From assembly GCA_964424335.1 (NCBI GenBank), contig CAYRIY010000001.1, positions 62,001 through 126,000 on the forward strand: DNA of 64,000 nucleotides, in the 5' to 3' direction. Shown in pieces: positions 44,363 through 53,511 of this stretch. The position numbers and the translations under genes are program-made. The DNA is from CAYRIY01 sp964424335 (GTDB taxonomy: Bacteria; Bacillota; Limnochordia; DTU080; RSA5). Under the pieces are notes generated by a model. That model searched no databases and was not told where the DNA came from. It worked only from the letters and a program-made list of their open reading frames with translations. Every line of letters begins with the position of its first letter. Within the stretch, counting starts at the first letter, position 1.

Positions 44363-45613
44363 CTATCTAGGGAATAATTCCAAGTCGAAAACGAGCCGCT
44401 CCAGTGCGATTCCGATCTGCTCGCGGCTGATTCCTCCCTGCATGTATGCCGCAAAGGGATCCCGCATGGGCCCGTCGGCCGTAAGCTCGCTCGACGCCCC
44501 TTGCACGAACGTACCCGCGGCCATCACGACCGGGTCGGAGTACCCCGGAAGGGGGGCGCTCTCGAGGTAGACGTCGGAGTCGATCGGCGACGAGGACTGT
44601 ACCGAACGGCAAAAAGCAAGGAGGCGCTCCGGATCGCCGAGCCTGATCGCCTGGACGGCGTCGGAGCGGGCGTCATTCCAGCGGGGCAGCGCGGCTAGGC
44701 CCGCCCGCTCAAAGATCCACGCCGCAAGCGTAAGTCCCTGAAGCGACTCGCTTACTAAGTGAGGGGACATGAAGAGTCCCTGCATTACGCTGCGAGCGAT
44801 GCCAAGGGTCGGCCCGATTCTTAGTCCCAATCCGGGGGCGGTGACCCGGTCGGCGACGCGCTCGACCAGGCCTTTTGTGCCGACGATGTACCCTCCCGAT
44901 GGAGCCAGGGTGCCTCCAGGGTTTTTGATCAGTGAGCCGACCGCAAGGTCGGCGCCGACTGCCGGCGGTTCTGCTTCTTCCACAAACTCACCGTAGCAAT
45001 TGTCGACGAGGATGATCGCCTGAGGCGCATGTTTTCTTCGCCAGGAAGCGATCCTTTCGATTTCGTTGATCGAAGTCGCCCGCCTCCAGGTGTAACCCTT
45101 CGAACGTTGCACGTAGATCATCCGCGTCTTAGGCGTAACCAAGCGCTCCATGCCGTCGAAGTCGATTGAATCCTGGTCCGTGAGTGCGACTTCGTGGAAC
45201 GTGACGCCCTTTGACGCGAGCGAGTGTGGAAACGCCCCGAAAATACTGGATCTCAGCGTGTCGTAGGGGGCGCCCGTGGCGGAAATGACCTCGTCCCCAG
45301 GGTCCAGTAGGCCGTCTAGGCAGATCCAAAGGGCATGGGTTCCCGACGCGACTTGCGGCCGGACAATGGCGCGCTCGGCTTGGAAGCTTAGTGCATATAC
45401 CGACTCGAGCTTTTCCCTCGAGTGGTCGTCGTAGCCGTACCCCGTGGTCCCCTGTAGGTTGTGCGCTCCCACTCTAGCGGTTTGGAACGCTTTGAGCACC
45501 CGCCGCTGCGTGACACGTTCGACTGACCGGATTCGGTCCCACAAAGGCGCGAGCGGGGATTTGGATTCGTCGAGAAGACTTTGAAACACATCGTTTGAAC
45601 CCAACCCATTCAC
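44363..45613 (-). CDS. ynbB: methionine gamma-lyase-family PLP protein (YnbB)
   Basis: A 416-residue PLP-dependent enzyme of the YnbB/aluminium-resistance group within the Cys/Met metabolism family. The Schiff-base lysine is in VGSLIKNPGGT near residue 235 and the PLP Asp in IILVDNCYGEF. The reaction in vivo is not established. The GTG at 45613 overlaps the trpA stop in GTGA, so translation is coupled to the trp operon. In Bacillus ynbB lies near glnR rather than trp; placement here suggests a link to tryptophan or amino-acid supply, which is inference. Confidence 0.85.
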   Translation of the reverse strand: MNGLGSNDVFQSLLDESKSPLAPLWDRIRSVERVTQRRVLKAFQTARVGAHNLQGTTGYGYDDHSREKLESVYALSFQAERAIVRPQVASGTHALWICLDGLLDPGDEVISATGAPYDTLRSSIFGAFPHSLASKGVTFHEVALTDQDSIDFDGMERLVTPKTRMIYVQRSKGYTWRRATSINEIERIASWRRKHAPQAIILVDNCYGEFVEEAEPPAVGADLAVGSLIKNPGGTLAPSGGYIVGTKGLVERVADRVTAPGLGLRIGPTLGIARSVMQGLFMSPHLVSESLQGLTLAAWIFERAGLAALPRWNDARSDAVQAIRLGDPERLLAFCRSVQSSSPIDSDVYLESAPLPGYSDPVVMAAGTFVQGASSELTADGPMRDPFAAYMQGGISREQIGIALERLVFDLELFPR

Positions 45614-46428
45614 CCTCGACCAATTGCGGCGCGCATCGTTCGAATGAGCTCGGAGCATCGCTCGACGCCTTCTTGAGGAGACGGAGCGGTCGCCAGCCGG
45701 TCGATCAACGCGCTTCCGACGATGACGCCGTCGGCGATCTGGCTCACTTCTTTTGCGTGTTCGGCGGTGGAAATCCCAAAACCGACGGCGAGCGGGACGC
45801 TCCGTCCAGCCGATTCCAGGCCCCTGCGGACGTTTTGCATGAATGGTGCAAGCTGGTTCGAGAGGTTTTGCCGCGCACCGGTCACGCCCGTTAGCGAGAC
45901 GCAGTAGATAAACCCGCGGGAACGTTTGGTCACCGTGTCGATCCGGTCCGGCGTGCTCGTTGGCGCCAAGAGGTAGATGAGGTCAAGGCCGTGATCCTCC
46001 GAGGTCTGTTCGAGGCTCTCCGCCTCTTCGGGAGGAAGGTCGGGGACGATGAGACCGTCAACCCCGCATTCCCCGGCGGCGCGCACAAACCGCTCCTCGC
46101 CCCAGCGGAAGATACAGTTGTAGTAGACCAAAAGGGCAATCGGCACGTCGGGGTGGCGCGATCGAATTCTACCGACCGCGTCAAAGACGCCTTGGATGGT
46201 TGCGCCGTTGTTAAGAGCCCTTTGCCCTGCCGCCTGGACGGTCGGGCCGTCCGCGAGCGGATCGGAGTACGGAATGCCGAGTTCGAGCATGTCGGCGCCG
46301 CTTTCAATGATTGCGTCCACGAGCCGCTCCGTCCACTCGAGCGTCGGATCTCCGGCCGTGGCATAGGGCATGAGCGCCGCGCGGCCCTCGCGCCTACATC
46401 GATCAAAGGTTGATTGAAAGCGACTCAT
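45610..46428 (-). CDS. trpA: tryptophan synthase alpha subunit
   Basis: A 272-residue TIM-barrel subunit that releases indole from indole-3-glycerol phosphate and channels it to TrpB. Catalytic Glu is in DMLELGIPYSDPLADGP and the phosphate site in VGFGIST and GVIVGSALID. ATG at 46428 follows AGGAGA; it overlaps the end of trpB by 26 nt. Confidence 0.95.
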   Translation of the reverse strand: MSRFQSTFDRCRREGRAALMPYATAGDPTLEWTERLVDAIIESGADMLELGIPYSDPLADGPTVQAAGQRALNNGATIQGVFDAVGRIRSRHPDVPIALLVYYNCIFRWGEERFVRAAGECGVDGLIVPDLPPEEAESLEQTSEDHGLDLIYLLAPTSTPDRIDTVTKRSRGFIYCVSLTGVTGARQNLSNQLAPFMQNVRRGLESAGRSVPLAVGFGISTAEHAKEVSQIADGVIVGSALIDRLATAPSPQEGVERCSELIRTMRAAIGRG

Positions 46429-47608
46429 GGTCGATCTCCTCTCCGAGAATGTCGGCAACCTGCTGCACGTCCTTGTCGCCCCGGCCCGACACGTTGATGA
46501 TTACGGTCTTGTCCGGGCCGAGCTCGCGAGCGACTTTGACTCCGTGTGCAACCGCATGAGCGCTTTCAAGCGCCGGGATGATTCCTTCCGTGCGTGAAAG
46601 CATGACGAAGCCTTGCAGGGCCTCACTGTCCGTAATCGGCGCATAGGTGGCACGGCCCGAGTCCTTGAGGTAACTGTGTTCCGGTCCTACGCCGGGATAA
46701 TCGAGCCCCGCAGAGATGGAATGCGCCGGCAGAATCTGACCGTCATCATCTTGCAAAATGTAACTCATCGATCCGTGCAACACGCCGACCGTGCCGCGGT
46801 TCAAGGAAGCTGCGTGCAGACCGTCAAGGCCTTCGCCTGCCGCCTCGACACCGATCAATTGGACCTGGGTATCCTCGACGAAGGGATGGAAGATCCCCAT
46901 GGCGTTGCTTCCCCCGCCCACACAGGCGACGACCGCATCGGGGAGCCTTCCCGTCTGCTCGAGAATCTGGGCCCGAGCCTCCCGCCCGATCACAGATTGA
47001 AAGTCCCGCACCATGGTCGGGTACGGGTGCATTCCGACCACGGATCCGATCAGGTAGTAGGTGTTTTGCACGTTGGTGACCCAGTCGCGGATGGCCTCGT
47101 TGGTCGCGTCCTTCAAGGTGCGCGTCCCCGATGAAACCGGCCGGACTTCGGCTCCGAGCAGCCTCATGCGAAAGACGTTCAGCGCTTGTCTTTTGGTGTC
47201 TTCTTCGCCCATGTACACGACGCAATCCAGGCCGTACCTCGCGCAGACGGTCGCGGTGGCGACGCCGTGCTGCCCTGCGCCGGTCTCGGCGATGATCCGC
47301 CGCTTGCCCATCTTGCGGGCAAGGAGGATTTGACCGAGGGTGTTGTTGATCTTGTGGGCCCCTGTGTGGTTTAGGTCCTCGCGCTTGAGAAAGATGCGCG
47401 CCCCGCCCACTTCTCGTGTGAGGCGTTCTGCATAGTAAAGAGGCGTCGGCCTCCCAGAGTACTCGCGAAACTGCTTGTCCAATTCATCTTGAAACGCTCG
47501 GTCCGATCTTGCCTCTTCGTACGCCGCCGTCAACTCTTCGACTGCGGGAATCAGGCTTTCCGGGACGTACCTACCGCCGAACCGCCCAAAGCGTCCCACG
47601 CTCTCCAC
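46403..47608 (-). CDS. trpB: tryptophan synthase beta subunit
   Basis: A roughly 401-residue PLP enzyme joining indole and serine. The Schiff-base lysine is in HTGAHKINNTLGQ, the phosphate-binding loop is CVGGGSNAMG and the N-terminal family marker is GRFGRFGGRYVPE. The GTG at 47608 has GAGGGG 8 nt upstream; a TTG at 47614 is an alternative. The 5' end overlaps trpF by about 38 nt. Confidence 0.96.
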   Translation of the reverse strand: MESVGRFGRFGGRYVPESLIPAVEELTAAYEEARSDRAFQDELDKQFREYSGRPTPLYYAERLTREVGGARIFLKREDLNHTGAHKINNTLGQILLARKMGKRRIIAETGAGQHGVATATVCARYGLDCVVYMGEEDTKRQALNVFRMRLLGAEVRPVSSGTRTLKDATNEAIRDWVTNVQNTYYLIGSVVGMHPYPTMVRDFQSVIGREARAQILEQTGRLPDAVVACVGGGSNAMGIFHPFVEDTQVQLIGVEAAGEGLDGLHAASLNRGTVGVLHGSMSYILQDDDGQILPAHSISAGLDYPGVGPEHSYLKDSGRATYAPITDSEALQGFVMLSRTEGIIPALESAHAVAHGVKVARELGPDKTVIINVSGRGDKDVQQVADILGEEIDHESLSINL

Positions 47609-48239
47609 GTTCAAATCCCCTCACTCTTGCTACAAATTCGCGCACTCGCTTCTCGTCCTTTTGGCCGGGCGACGCCTCCACGCCGCTGCTCACATCGACG
47701 GCATACGGATAACAAGACTCCAACGCATCTTCGACGTTCTCGGGGCTTAGCCCCCCGGCGAGGATCCATGGCCTTGCAAAGGAGCGCTGCTCCTCGATCG
47801 ACGGCAGCAATTCCCGCTCGATCGACTTGCCGGTCCCCCCCGCAATGCCTTTGACGTAGGCATCGAAAAGGTACGCCGAAGCCGCCTCATAGCGGCTTGC
47901 GGCCTCATAAGCCGAGCGATCGCGCACGCGAAATGCCTTGATCACGCTCACCGCCTCAGCGATCTTCTCGATTTCCTCAGGCGGCCTGTCGTCGTGAACT
48001 TGAACGGCCGCAAGCCCGACGAACCTGGCGATCTGCACAATGACATCGGCCGGCTCGTCGACAAAGACCCCTACCTTGGCAACAAAGGGCGGCAAAGCCG
48101 CCGCGATCGCACGCGCCTGCTCTTTCGTTACCTTTCTCGGACTCTTGGCGAATACGAGTCCGATCGCGTCCGCTCCGGCTTTGGCCGCGGCCGCGGCGTC
48201 CGACGTCGATGTGATCCCGCAAATCTTTACCCGGACCAC
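47571..48239 (-). CDS. trpF: phosphoribosylanthranilate isomerase
   Basis: A 222-residue TIM-barrel enzyme catalysing the Amadori rearrangement before TrpC. The catalytic Cys is in VKICGITS and the catalytic Asp sits in the late barrel segment around AVDVSSGVE. GTG start directly after the trpC stop. Confidence 0.94.
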   Translation of the reverse strand: MVRVKICGITSTSDAAAAAKAGADAIGLVFAKSPRKVTKEQARAIAAALPPFVAKVGVFVDEPADVIVQIARFVGLAAVQVHDDRPPEEIEKIAEAVSVIKAFRVRDRSAYEAASRYEAASAYLFDAYVKGIAGGTGKSIERELLPSIEEQRSFARPWILAGGLSPENVEDALESCYPYAVDVSSGVEASPGQKDEKRVREFVARVRGFERGERGTLWAVRR

Positions 48240-48240
48240 C

Positions 48241-49032
48241 TCACGCAGTCCTTCCCACGAGTTCTTGCACCTTCGCCTTCACGTTTTCCTCGCGGGCCAG
48301 CGCCTCTCCGACCAAAACAGCATGTACGCCGATCGCTTCCACCGCCTCGACGTCCTCCCAACAAGCGATTCCACTCTCGCTCACGATTGCGGGACCGGGC
48401 GGAATCTGGGGAACGAGGCGTCGGCTCACGTCGAGCGTCGTATGAAACGTCTTTAGGTCTCGGTTGTTGATGCCGATCAGGTCGGCCCCTAGATCGAGCG
48501 CGACCTTGAGCTCTTCCTCTGTGTGCACCTCAACCAGGGCATCCATCTCGAGCGCCAGGATCAGCGCGTGCAGTTCTTTCAAGAGTTCGGGCTCGAGCGC
48601 CGCCACGATGAGCAACACGGCGTCGGCGCCATGGGCCTTTGCCTCATACACTTGGTATGGATCGATGACAAACTCTTTGCGCAGCATGGCAAGGCTGGTC
48701 GAGCGGCGGACCTCGTCAAAATGGTCGAGGCCGCCTTGAAAGAAGCGCTCGTCCGTGAGGACGCTGAGAGCGGCGGCCCCGCCTTCCTCGTACCACCTTG
48801 CGAGCTGCACGGGATCGAAGTCGGCCCGGATTACACCCTTTGACGGCGATGCCTTCTTTACCTCTGCAATCAGCGCGACGCCCTGGGCTTTGAGGAGGCT
48901 GGCGCGAAATTTGCGCGGGCCGCCTAGGGCGAGCGCCCGCTCGGCCTGCTCGCGCACCGCTTCCAGCGGCAAAGCCTCTTTGGCCTGCGCCACTTCAAAC
49001 CGTTTGTGATTGATGATCGTGTCCAGAATCAT
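48241..49032 (-). CDS. trpC: indole-3-glycerol phosphate synthase
   Basis: A 263-residue TIM barrel with the catalytic lysines in AEVKKASPSKG and RKEFVIDPYQVYEA, and the phosphate site near SESGI. Its ATG overlaps the TAA of trpD by one base (TAATG), a sign of coupling. Confidence 0.95.
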   Translation of the reverse strand: MILDTIINHKRFEVAQAKEALPLEAVREQAERALALGGPRKFRASLLKAQGVALIAEVKKASPSKGVIRADFDPVQLARWYEEGGAAALSVLTDERFFQGGLDHFDEVRRSTSLAMLRKEFVIDPYQVYEAKAHGADAVLLIVAALEPELLKELHALILALEMDALVEVHTEEELKVALDLGADLIGINNRDLKTFHTTLDVSRRLVPQIPPGPAIVSESGIACWEDVEAVEAIGVHAVLVGEALAREENVKAKVQELVGRTA

Positions 49033-50051
49033 TACGCAGCCGCACCTTGCGTGTATGAAATCAGAGCTTCCAGTTTTTTGGCCGCACTGCCGCTGTCGAT
49101 CGACGCTGCGGCAAGCGCAACGCCTTCGGAAAGGTCCGCGGCCAGGCCGGATACAGCGATTGCGGCGCCGGCGTTCAAAAGCACGATGTCCCGCCGTGGC
49201 CCGTCGGCTCCGCTCAGGACGCTTCTGATCAATTCCGCGTTGTACGAGGCGTCCCCACCGCTGATGGAACTCCGGTCAGCCGCTTTTATTCCAAGGTCGC
49301 TCGGATGAACGAGATATGTGTCGACCGAGCCGTCCTTTAGGCGCGAGATTTGCGTTTCGCCGCAAAGGGAGATCTCATCGAGGCGGTCGAGGCCGTGTAC
49401 GACAAGGGCCTCTCTTAGACCGAGACGGCCCAAAACTTCGGCGATCGGTTCGGTCAGGTGCCGCGCGTAAACACCTACGACTTGGGCGTTGGCCGAGGCG
49501 GGATTGGTGAGCGGTCCAAGCAAGTTGAAAATCGTCCGCACACCAAGTTCTTTTCTAGGGCCGGCGGCATGTTTCATGCTTGCGTGAAACTGCGGCGCAA
49601 ACAGGAAACCGATCCCCACCTCGTCGATGCACGCTTCGACTTGGGACGGCGAGAGATCGATGCGAACGCCGAGCGCCTCGAGAACGTCCGCGCTGCCGCA
49701 TCGACTGGAGACCGAGCGATTGCCGTGCTTGGCGATCGAAACGCCGGCGCCGGCGGCCACGAACGCAGCCGCCGTCGAGATGTTGAAGGTGTTCGCGCCG
49801 TCCCCTCCCGTGCCGCACGTGTCTACGAGGATTGGGGGCCTTGGCTTGATGCGGGCTGCATTCGCTCGCATCGCCTCGGCACAGCCCGTTATTTCGTCCA
49901 CGGTCTCACCTTTGACCCGCAAACCCATGATGAAGCCGGAGATCTGAGCGGGCGTCGCCTCGCCTGCCATGATCGCCTGCATTGCGCCCCGCGCCTCGTC
50001 TTGACTTAGATTGTGGCCGTCCGCTATCTTTTGAATCGCTAGGTGAATCAT
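49032..50051 (-). CDS. trpD: anthranilate phosphoribosyltransferase
   Basis: A 339-residue enzyme transferring phosphoribose from PRPP to anthranilate. The PRPP motif is DTCGTGGDGANTFN and the anthranilate region KHGNRSVSSRCGSADVLEALG. ATG at 50051 has AAGGAG at 7 nt. Confidence 0.95.
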   Translation of the reverse strand: MIHLAIQKIADGHNLSQDEARGAMQAIMAGEATPAQISGFIMGLRVKGETVDEITGCAEAMRANAARIKPRPPILVDTCGTGGDGANTFNISTAAAFVAAGAGVSIAKHGNRSVSSRCGSADVLEALGVRIDLSPSQVEACIDEVGIGFLFAPQFHASMKHAAGPRKELGVRTIFNLLGPLTNPASANAQVVGVYARHLTEPIAEVLGRLGLREALVVHGLDRLDEISLCGETQISRLKDGSVDTYLVHPSDLGIKAADRSSISGGDASYNAELIRSVLSGADGPRRDIVLLNAGAAIAVSGLAADLSEGVALAAASIDSGSAAKKLEALISYTQGAAA

Positions 50052-50082
50052 GAGGACTCTCCTTTCGAGCCTATAGCGTATT

Positions 50083-50661
50083 TCATGCCGCCTTTCGCAT
50101 CCGCTTGACGAAGTTGCCTAGTAGCCTCATGCCTTCGCCGGTGAGGATCGATTCGGGATGAAATTGCACGCCTTCCACGTCAAACTCGCGGTGGCGCACG
50201 CCCATGATCTCGCCCTCTTTCGTTTCGGCCGTGATTTCAAGGCACGAAGGGAGACTTTCTCGTTCAATGATCAACGAGTGGTACCGAGTCGCCGTGAACG
50301 GAGACGAAATCCCTTCGTAAAGGGGGCCGCCCTTGTGATAGACCGGGGACGTCTTTCCGTGCATCAACCGCTCGGCCCGCACGACGCGCCCGCCGAAGAC
50401 CTGCCCGATGCACTGGTGGCCCAGGCACACGCCTAGGATGGGCGTGTGCCCTGCAAAGCGCCTGATCACATCGTTCGACACACCTGCCTCTGCAGGTGTG
50501 CAGGGACCAGGCGAAATGACGATCGCATCGGGGCCCATCCGCTCGATTTCATCGCACGTAATCTGGTCGTTTCGGTAGACGGTTGGCCCATGCCCGAGCT
50601 CTCCGAAGTACTGGACCAAGTTGTACGTAAACGAGTCGTAATTGTCGATCATCAAGATCAT
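50083..50661 (-). CDS. trpG: anthranilate synthase glutamine amidotransferase subunit
   Basis: A 192-residue class I glutaminase. The nucleophile Cys is in GVCLGHQ and the His/Glu pair in FHPES. The ATG overlaps the trpE stop (ATGA) behind GAGGAGG. In Bacillus subtilis the equivalent gene is in the folate operon, whereas here it is in the trp operon. It may still serve 4-amino-4-deoxychorismate synthase too. Confidence 0.94.
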   Translation of the reverse strand: MILMIDNYDSFTYNLVQYFGELGHGPTVYRNDQITCDEIERMGPDAIVISPGPCTPAEAGVSNDVIRRFAGHTPILGVCLGHQCIGQVFGGRVVRAERLMHGKTSPVYHKGGPLYEGISSPFTATRYHSLIIERESLPSCLEITAETKEGEIMGVRHREFDVEGVQFHPESILTGEGMRLLGNFVKRMRKAA

Positions 50662-52181
50662 GAGATCGCCTCCTCGGCCATACTGATCGCTTTGAGCATC
50701 GCTCTTGCTTTGTTTACCGTCTCTTCGTATTCAAGCTCGGGCACCGAGTCTGCCACGATGCCGGCTCCCGCCTGGATGTAGGCCACTCCGTCCTTGATGA
50801 TGACCGTTCGAATCGTGATGCACGAGTCCATGTTTCCAGAGAATCCGAAGTACCCGATCACGCCCGAATAGGGACCCCGACGTACGGGCTCGAGTTCGTC
50901 TATGATCTCCATCGCTCGGATCTTGGGCGCGCCCGACACCGTTCCTGCTGGAAACGTTGCCTTCAGCAGGTCAAACGGGTCGCACGACGCCGCAAGTCGC
51001 CCCACGACGTTGGACACGATGTGCATGACGTGGGAGTATCGCTCGATCACCATCAACTCACTGACGCGGACGCTGCCGTATTCGCAGACTCTTCCAAGGT
51101 CATTTCGGCCCAGGTCGACCAGCATAACGTGTTCGGCGCGCTCTTTCGCGTCCGCGAGCAGTTCCTCTGCGAGCGCTCGGTCTTCCTCGTCGGACCTGCC
51201 TCGGGGCCGAGTCCCTGCGATCGGCCTCAGTTCCGCGACGCCGTCTTCGACGCGGACCATTACTTCGGGACTCGATCCCACGACCGCCATATCGGGAAAC
51301 TGCAGACAGTACATGTAAGGCGAAGGGTTTACCGTGCGCAAGATGCGGTACAGGCCGATCGGGTCGGTGTTGACGGCCGCTTTGAAGCGTTGCGAGAGCA
51401 CTACTTGAAAGATGTCGCCGGCCCGAATGTACTCTTGGCATTTTCGCACCGCATCTTCGAACGCGCGCTTTTCAAAATTGGATTGTACGGCGATCTCGGG
51501 CAAGTCCTCCAGGGCGAGTCCGTCTAGGGCAGGAACGCTCGTGGTCTGACGCAATCTTTCGATCACGCCGGCGATGGCCCGGACCGCTCGTTCGTAAGAC
51601 GCAATCGGGTCGCGTTCGTCGACGTGCGCGTTCACGACGATCTTCAGCTTGCGCTGGGCGTGGTCAAAAATGAGCACGGTGTCGCTGATGATGAAGTACG
51701 ATTCGGGAACGTCGAGTTCATCGGGGTTTTGATCTGGGATCCTCTCGATGTGTCGGATCATGTCGTAGCTCATGTATCCGACGGCGCCGCCGTAAAACCT
51801 CGGGAGACCCTCGACCTTTGCAGGTCGATACCTGCTCATCAAATCCCGCAGCGCGTCGATCGGGTCATCGACCTCGCGCGATTCAAAGGAGAATCCCTCC
51901 CCTGAGGGCGTCCCGATCTCCACGCGTGTGCCGCGGCTGCGAAAAACGATTGATGCGGTATTGCCTACAAACGAGTAGCGGCCGAGCTTGTCGCCGCCCT
52001 CGACGCTTTCGAGGAGGTAACGATAGGGGGCGTCGCCCAGTTTGAGCATTGCGGAGACCGGCGTCTCAACGTCGGCAATGATCTCTTTGTAGACGGGGAT
52101 GAGGTTGGCTTCGCGGGCGAGTTCGACGAATCGATCACGAGAAGGGTAGATGCCGCGATACAGCGGGTCGATCGTTGACAT
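50658..52181 (-). CDS. trpE: anthranilate synthase component I
   Basis: A 507-residue chorismate-utilising enzyme. The tryptophan feedback site is LLESVEGGDKLGRYSF near residue 55-70. The catalytic core has FQVVLSQRF, SPEVMVRV, PIAGTRPRG and the late GVIGYFGF. The ATG at 52181 follows AAAGGAGGAG; an open frame further upstream passes through the leader and is not coding. First gene of trpEGDCFBA-ynbB. Confidence 0.96.
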   Translation of the reverse strand: MSTIDPLYRGIYPSRDRFVELAREANLIPVYKEIIADVETPVSAMLKLGDAPYRYLLESVEGGDKLGRYSFVGNTASIVFRSRGTRVEIGTPSGEGFSFESREVDDPIDALRDLMSRYRPAKVEGLPRFYGGAVGYMSYDMIRHIERIPDQNPDELDVPESYFIISDTVLIFDHAQRKLKIVVNAHVDERDPIASYERAVRAIAGVIERLRQTTSVPALDGLALEDLPEIAVQSNFEKRAFEDAVRKCQEYIRAGDIFQVVLSQRFKAAVNTDPIGLYRILRTVNPSPYMYCLQFPDMAVVGSSPEVMVRVEDGVAELRPIAGTRPRGRSDEEDRALAEELLADAKERAEHVMLVDLGRNDLGRVCEYGSVRVSELMVIERYSHVMHIVSNVVGRLAASCDPFDLLKATFPAGTVSGAPKIRAMEIIDELEPVRRGPYSGVIGYFGFSGNMDSCITIRTVIIKDGVAYIQAGAGIVADSVPELEYEETVNKARAMLKAISMAEEAIS

Positions 52182-52257
52182 TTTGGGAAAGCTCCTCCTT
52201 TGATGTTGCCGAAAGAAGCCTCCCAAGTAGAGCGGGCGAAAAAGGGCACGGGCCCAA

Positions 52258-52301
52258 TAAAAAAACGGACCCTCGATTTTTAAAAGCAACCGTGAGCCCG
52301 A
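52258..52301 (-). terminator. trp leader attenuator with competing antiterminator
   Basis: RNA arms CGGGCUC (52300-52294) and GGGUCCG (52272-52266) pair over 7 bp, extended inside by CGGUU/AAUCG, and are followed by seven U. The segment UCGGGCU (52301-52295) can instead pair perfectly with AGCCCGA (52425-52419) inside the triplet array, which would block the terminator. A second short hairpin, GGGC-CCGU-GCCC with a U-tract, follows. Confidence 0.88.
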
Positions 52302-52363
52302 ATCTCTCAAATCCAAAAGGAAGAGATCGTAAAGGATGCCTGTAGCGCCAGATTGAAAAACGA

Positions 52364-52435
52364 CTCGGCGCTCGGGCCTAGGCTCAGCTCTGCTCTTCTC
52401 GGCTTTTCTCTGCTCTGCTCGGGCTGGCTACACTA
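52364..52435 (-). promoter_or_regulatory. TRAP-type (G/U)AG triplet array in the trp leader
   Basis: On the RNA, triplets begin at 52435 and recur every 5 nt to 52380: UAG, UAG, AGC, GAG, GAG, GAG, AAG, GAG, GAG, GAG, GAG, UAG. Two more GAG follow at 52373 and 52366 with 4-nt spacers. Eleven (G/U)AG repeats with 2-3 nt spacers are the known target of the TRAP 11-mer. The odd AGC belongs to the antiterminator arm. Confidence 0.92.
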
Positions 52436-52538
52436 CAAACTTTCGCTCGTCTCAAGCTTCGTACGCAATCCGCACACGCACACGGCTTCGCTTGCAAGTT
52501 CCGAAAGCTTCGCAACAAGGGACCTTGCAGGTAGTACG

Positions 52539-52568
52539 ATTTTACTCGTCAACAATAGGTCTTGTCAA
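52539..52568 (-). promoter_or_regulatory. promoter of the trp operon
   Basis: TTGACA (52568-52563), 18-nt spacer, TAAAAT (52544-52539) on the minus strand. The -35 box overlaps the dapF stop codon. Start site near 52532, giving a leader of about 350 nt. Confidence 0.85.
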
Positions 52569-53449
52569 GCAGAATGTGACAGCGCGCGTCCCCCTGACAA
52601 CCACTCGTCTGAGAGTTCGCCCTGGCACACAAGGGTTGCGGGGCCGGTCATGTAGACCGGGCCACCGGATTGCCGCCATTCGACGTCGAGTTCTCCTCCT
52701 AGAAGGCGCACCGTCGTCTTTTCGCCGGCAAATCCGTTCAAAGCAGCGGCGACGCTAGCAGCGCACGCCCCGGTGCCGCACGCCATCGTCTCACCCGAGC
52801 CCCGCTCCCATACGCGCATCTCGAGGATGCCCTCTCCAACGACTTTGATGAACTCCACGTTGGCTCGGTTTGGAAAGGCAGGGTGTCTTTCGAGTTTCGG
52901 ACCAATCTCATTAACGAGCCGGTCGGTGATTTCGTCGGCGAATACCACACAGTGTGGGTTTCCCATCGAGACGGCTGTCACCAAGAAGGTGACGCCGTCC
53001 ACCTCGAGCGGCGCCTGCACGGCATTTGCAGCCGGATCTCCGATCATTGGAATCTCCGATCGCGACAGGCGGGGCGCTCCCATGTCGACGCGGACTCGGT
53101 CCACCTTTCCACCCGAAGTCGAAAGTTGCAGTTTTCGCAAGCCGGCGCCCGTCTCGATCATGAGCTCGGTCTTTCGCGTCAAACCCGCATCATAAACGTA
53201 TTTTCCGACGCACCGAATCCCGTTGCCGCACATCTCGGACTCGCTTCCGTCGGAGTTGAACATGCGCATCCGAAAGTCGCCAAGCTCACTTGGAAGGATC
53301 GCAATGAGCCCGTCGGAACCGACGCCGAAATGAGGATCGCTCACCCGGCGCGCCAGCGCCGGAAAATCGATGCGGTCGGTCCCGGAGGTGAGGTCCAGGT
53401 AGATGTAGGCGTTGCCGAGTCCATGCATCTTGACGAACGGCAGGGACAT
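52565..53449 (-). CDS. dapF: diaminopimelate epimerase
   Basis: A 294-residue enzyme interconverting LL- and meso-diaminopimelate for lysine and peptidoglycan synthesis. The two catalytic cysteines are in EMCGNGIRC and MACGTGACA. ATG at 53449 has GAGGAG at 7 nt. It ends directly at the trp promoter. Length is slightly above the usual 275-285. Confidence 0.96.
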   Translation of the reverse strand: MSLPFVKMHGLGNAYIYLDLTSGTDRIDFPALARRVSDPHFGVGSDGLIAILPSELGDFRMRMFNSDGSESEMCGNGIRCVGKYVYDAGLTRKTELMIETGAGLRKLQLSTSGGKVDRVRVDMGAPRLSRSEIPMIGDPAANAVQAPLEVDGVTFLVTAVSMGNPHCVVFADEITDRLVNEIGPKLERHPAFPNRANVEFIKVVGEGILEMRVWERGSGETMACGTGACAASVAAALNGFAGEKTTVRLLGGELDVEWRQSGGPVYMTGPATLVCQGELSDEWLSGGRALSHSA

Positions 53450-53511
53450 GTAAGCGCTCCTCGTATGGTCTGATGGCGTGGTTTAATCATATTCGCAGTC
53501 GTCGCATTGAT

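Noticed and set aside
52182..52560. T-box or leader-peptide control of trp
   Set aside because: No T-box sequence (AGGGTGG-type) or Trp-rich short reading frame was seen, and the triplet array explains the leader better.
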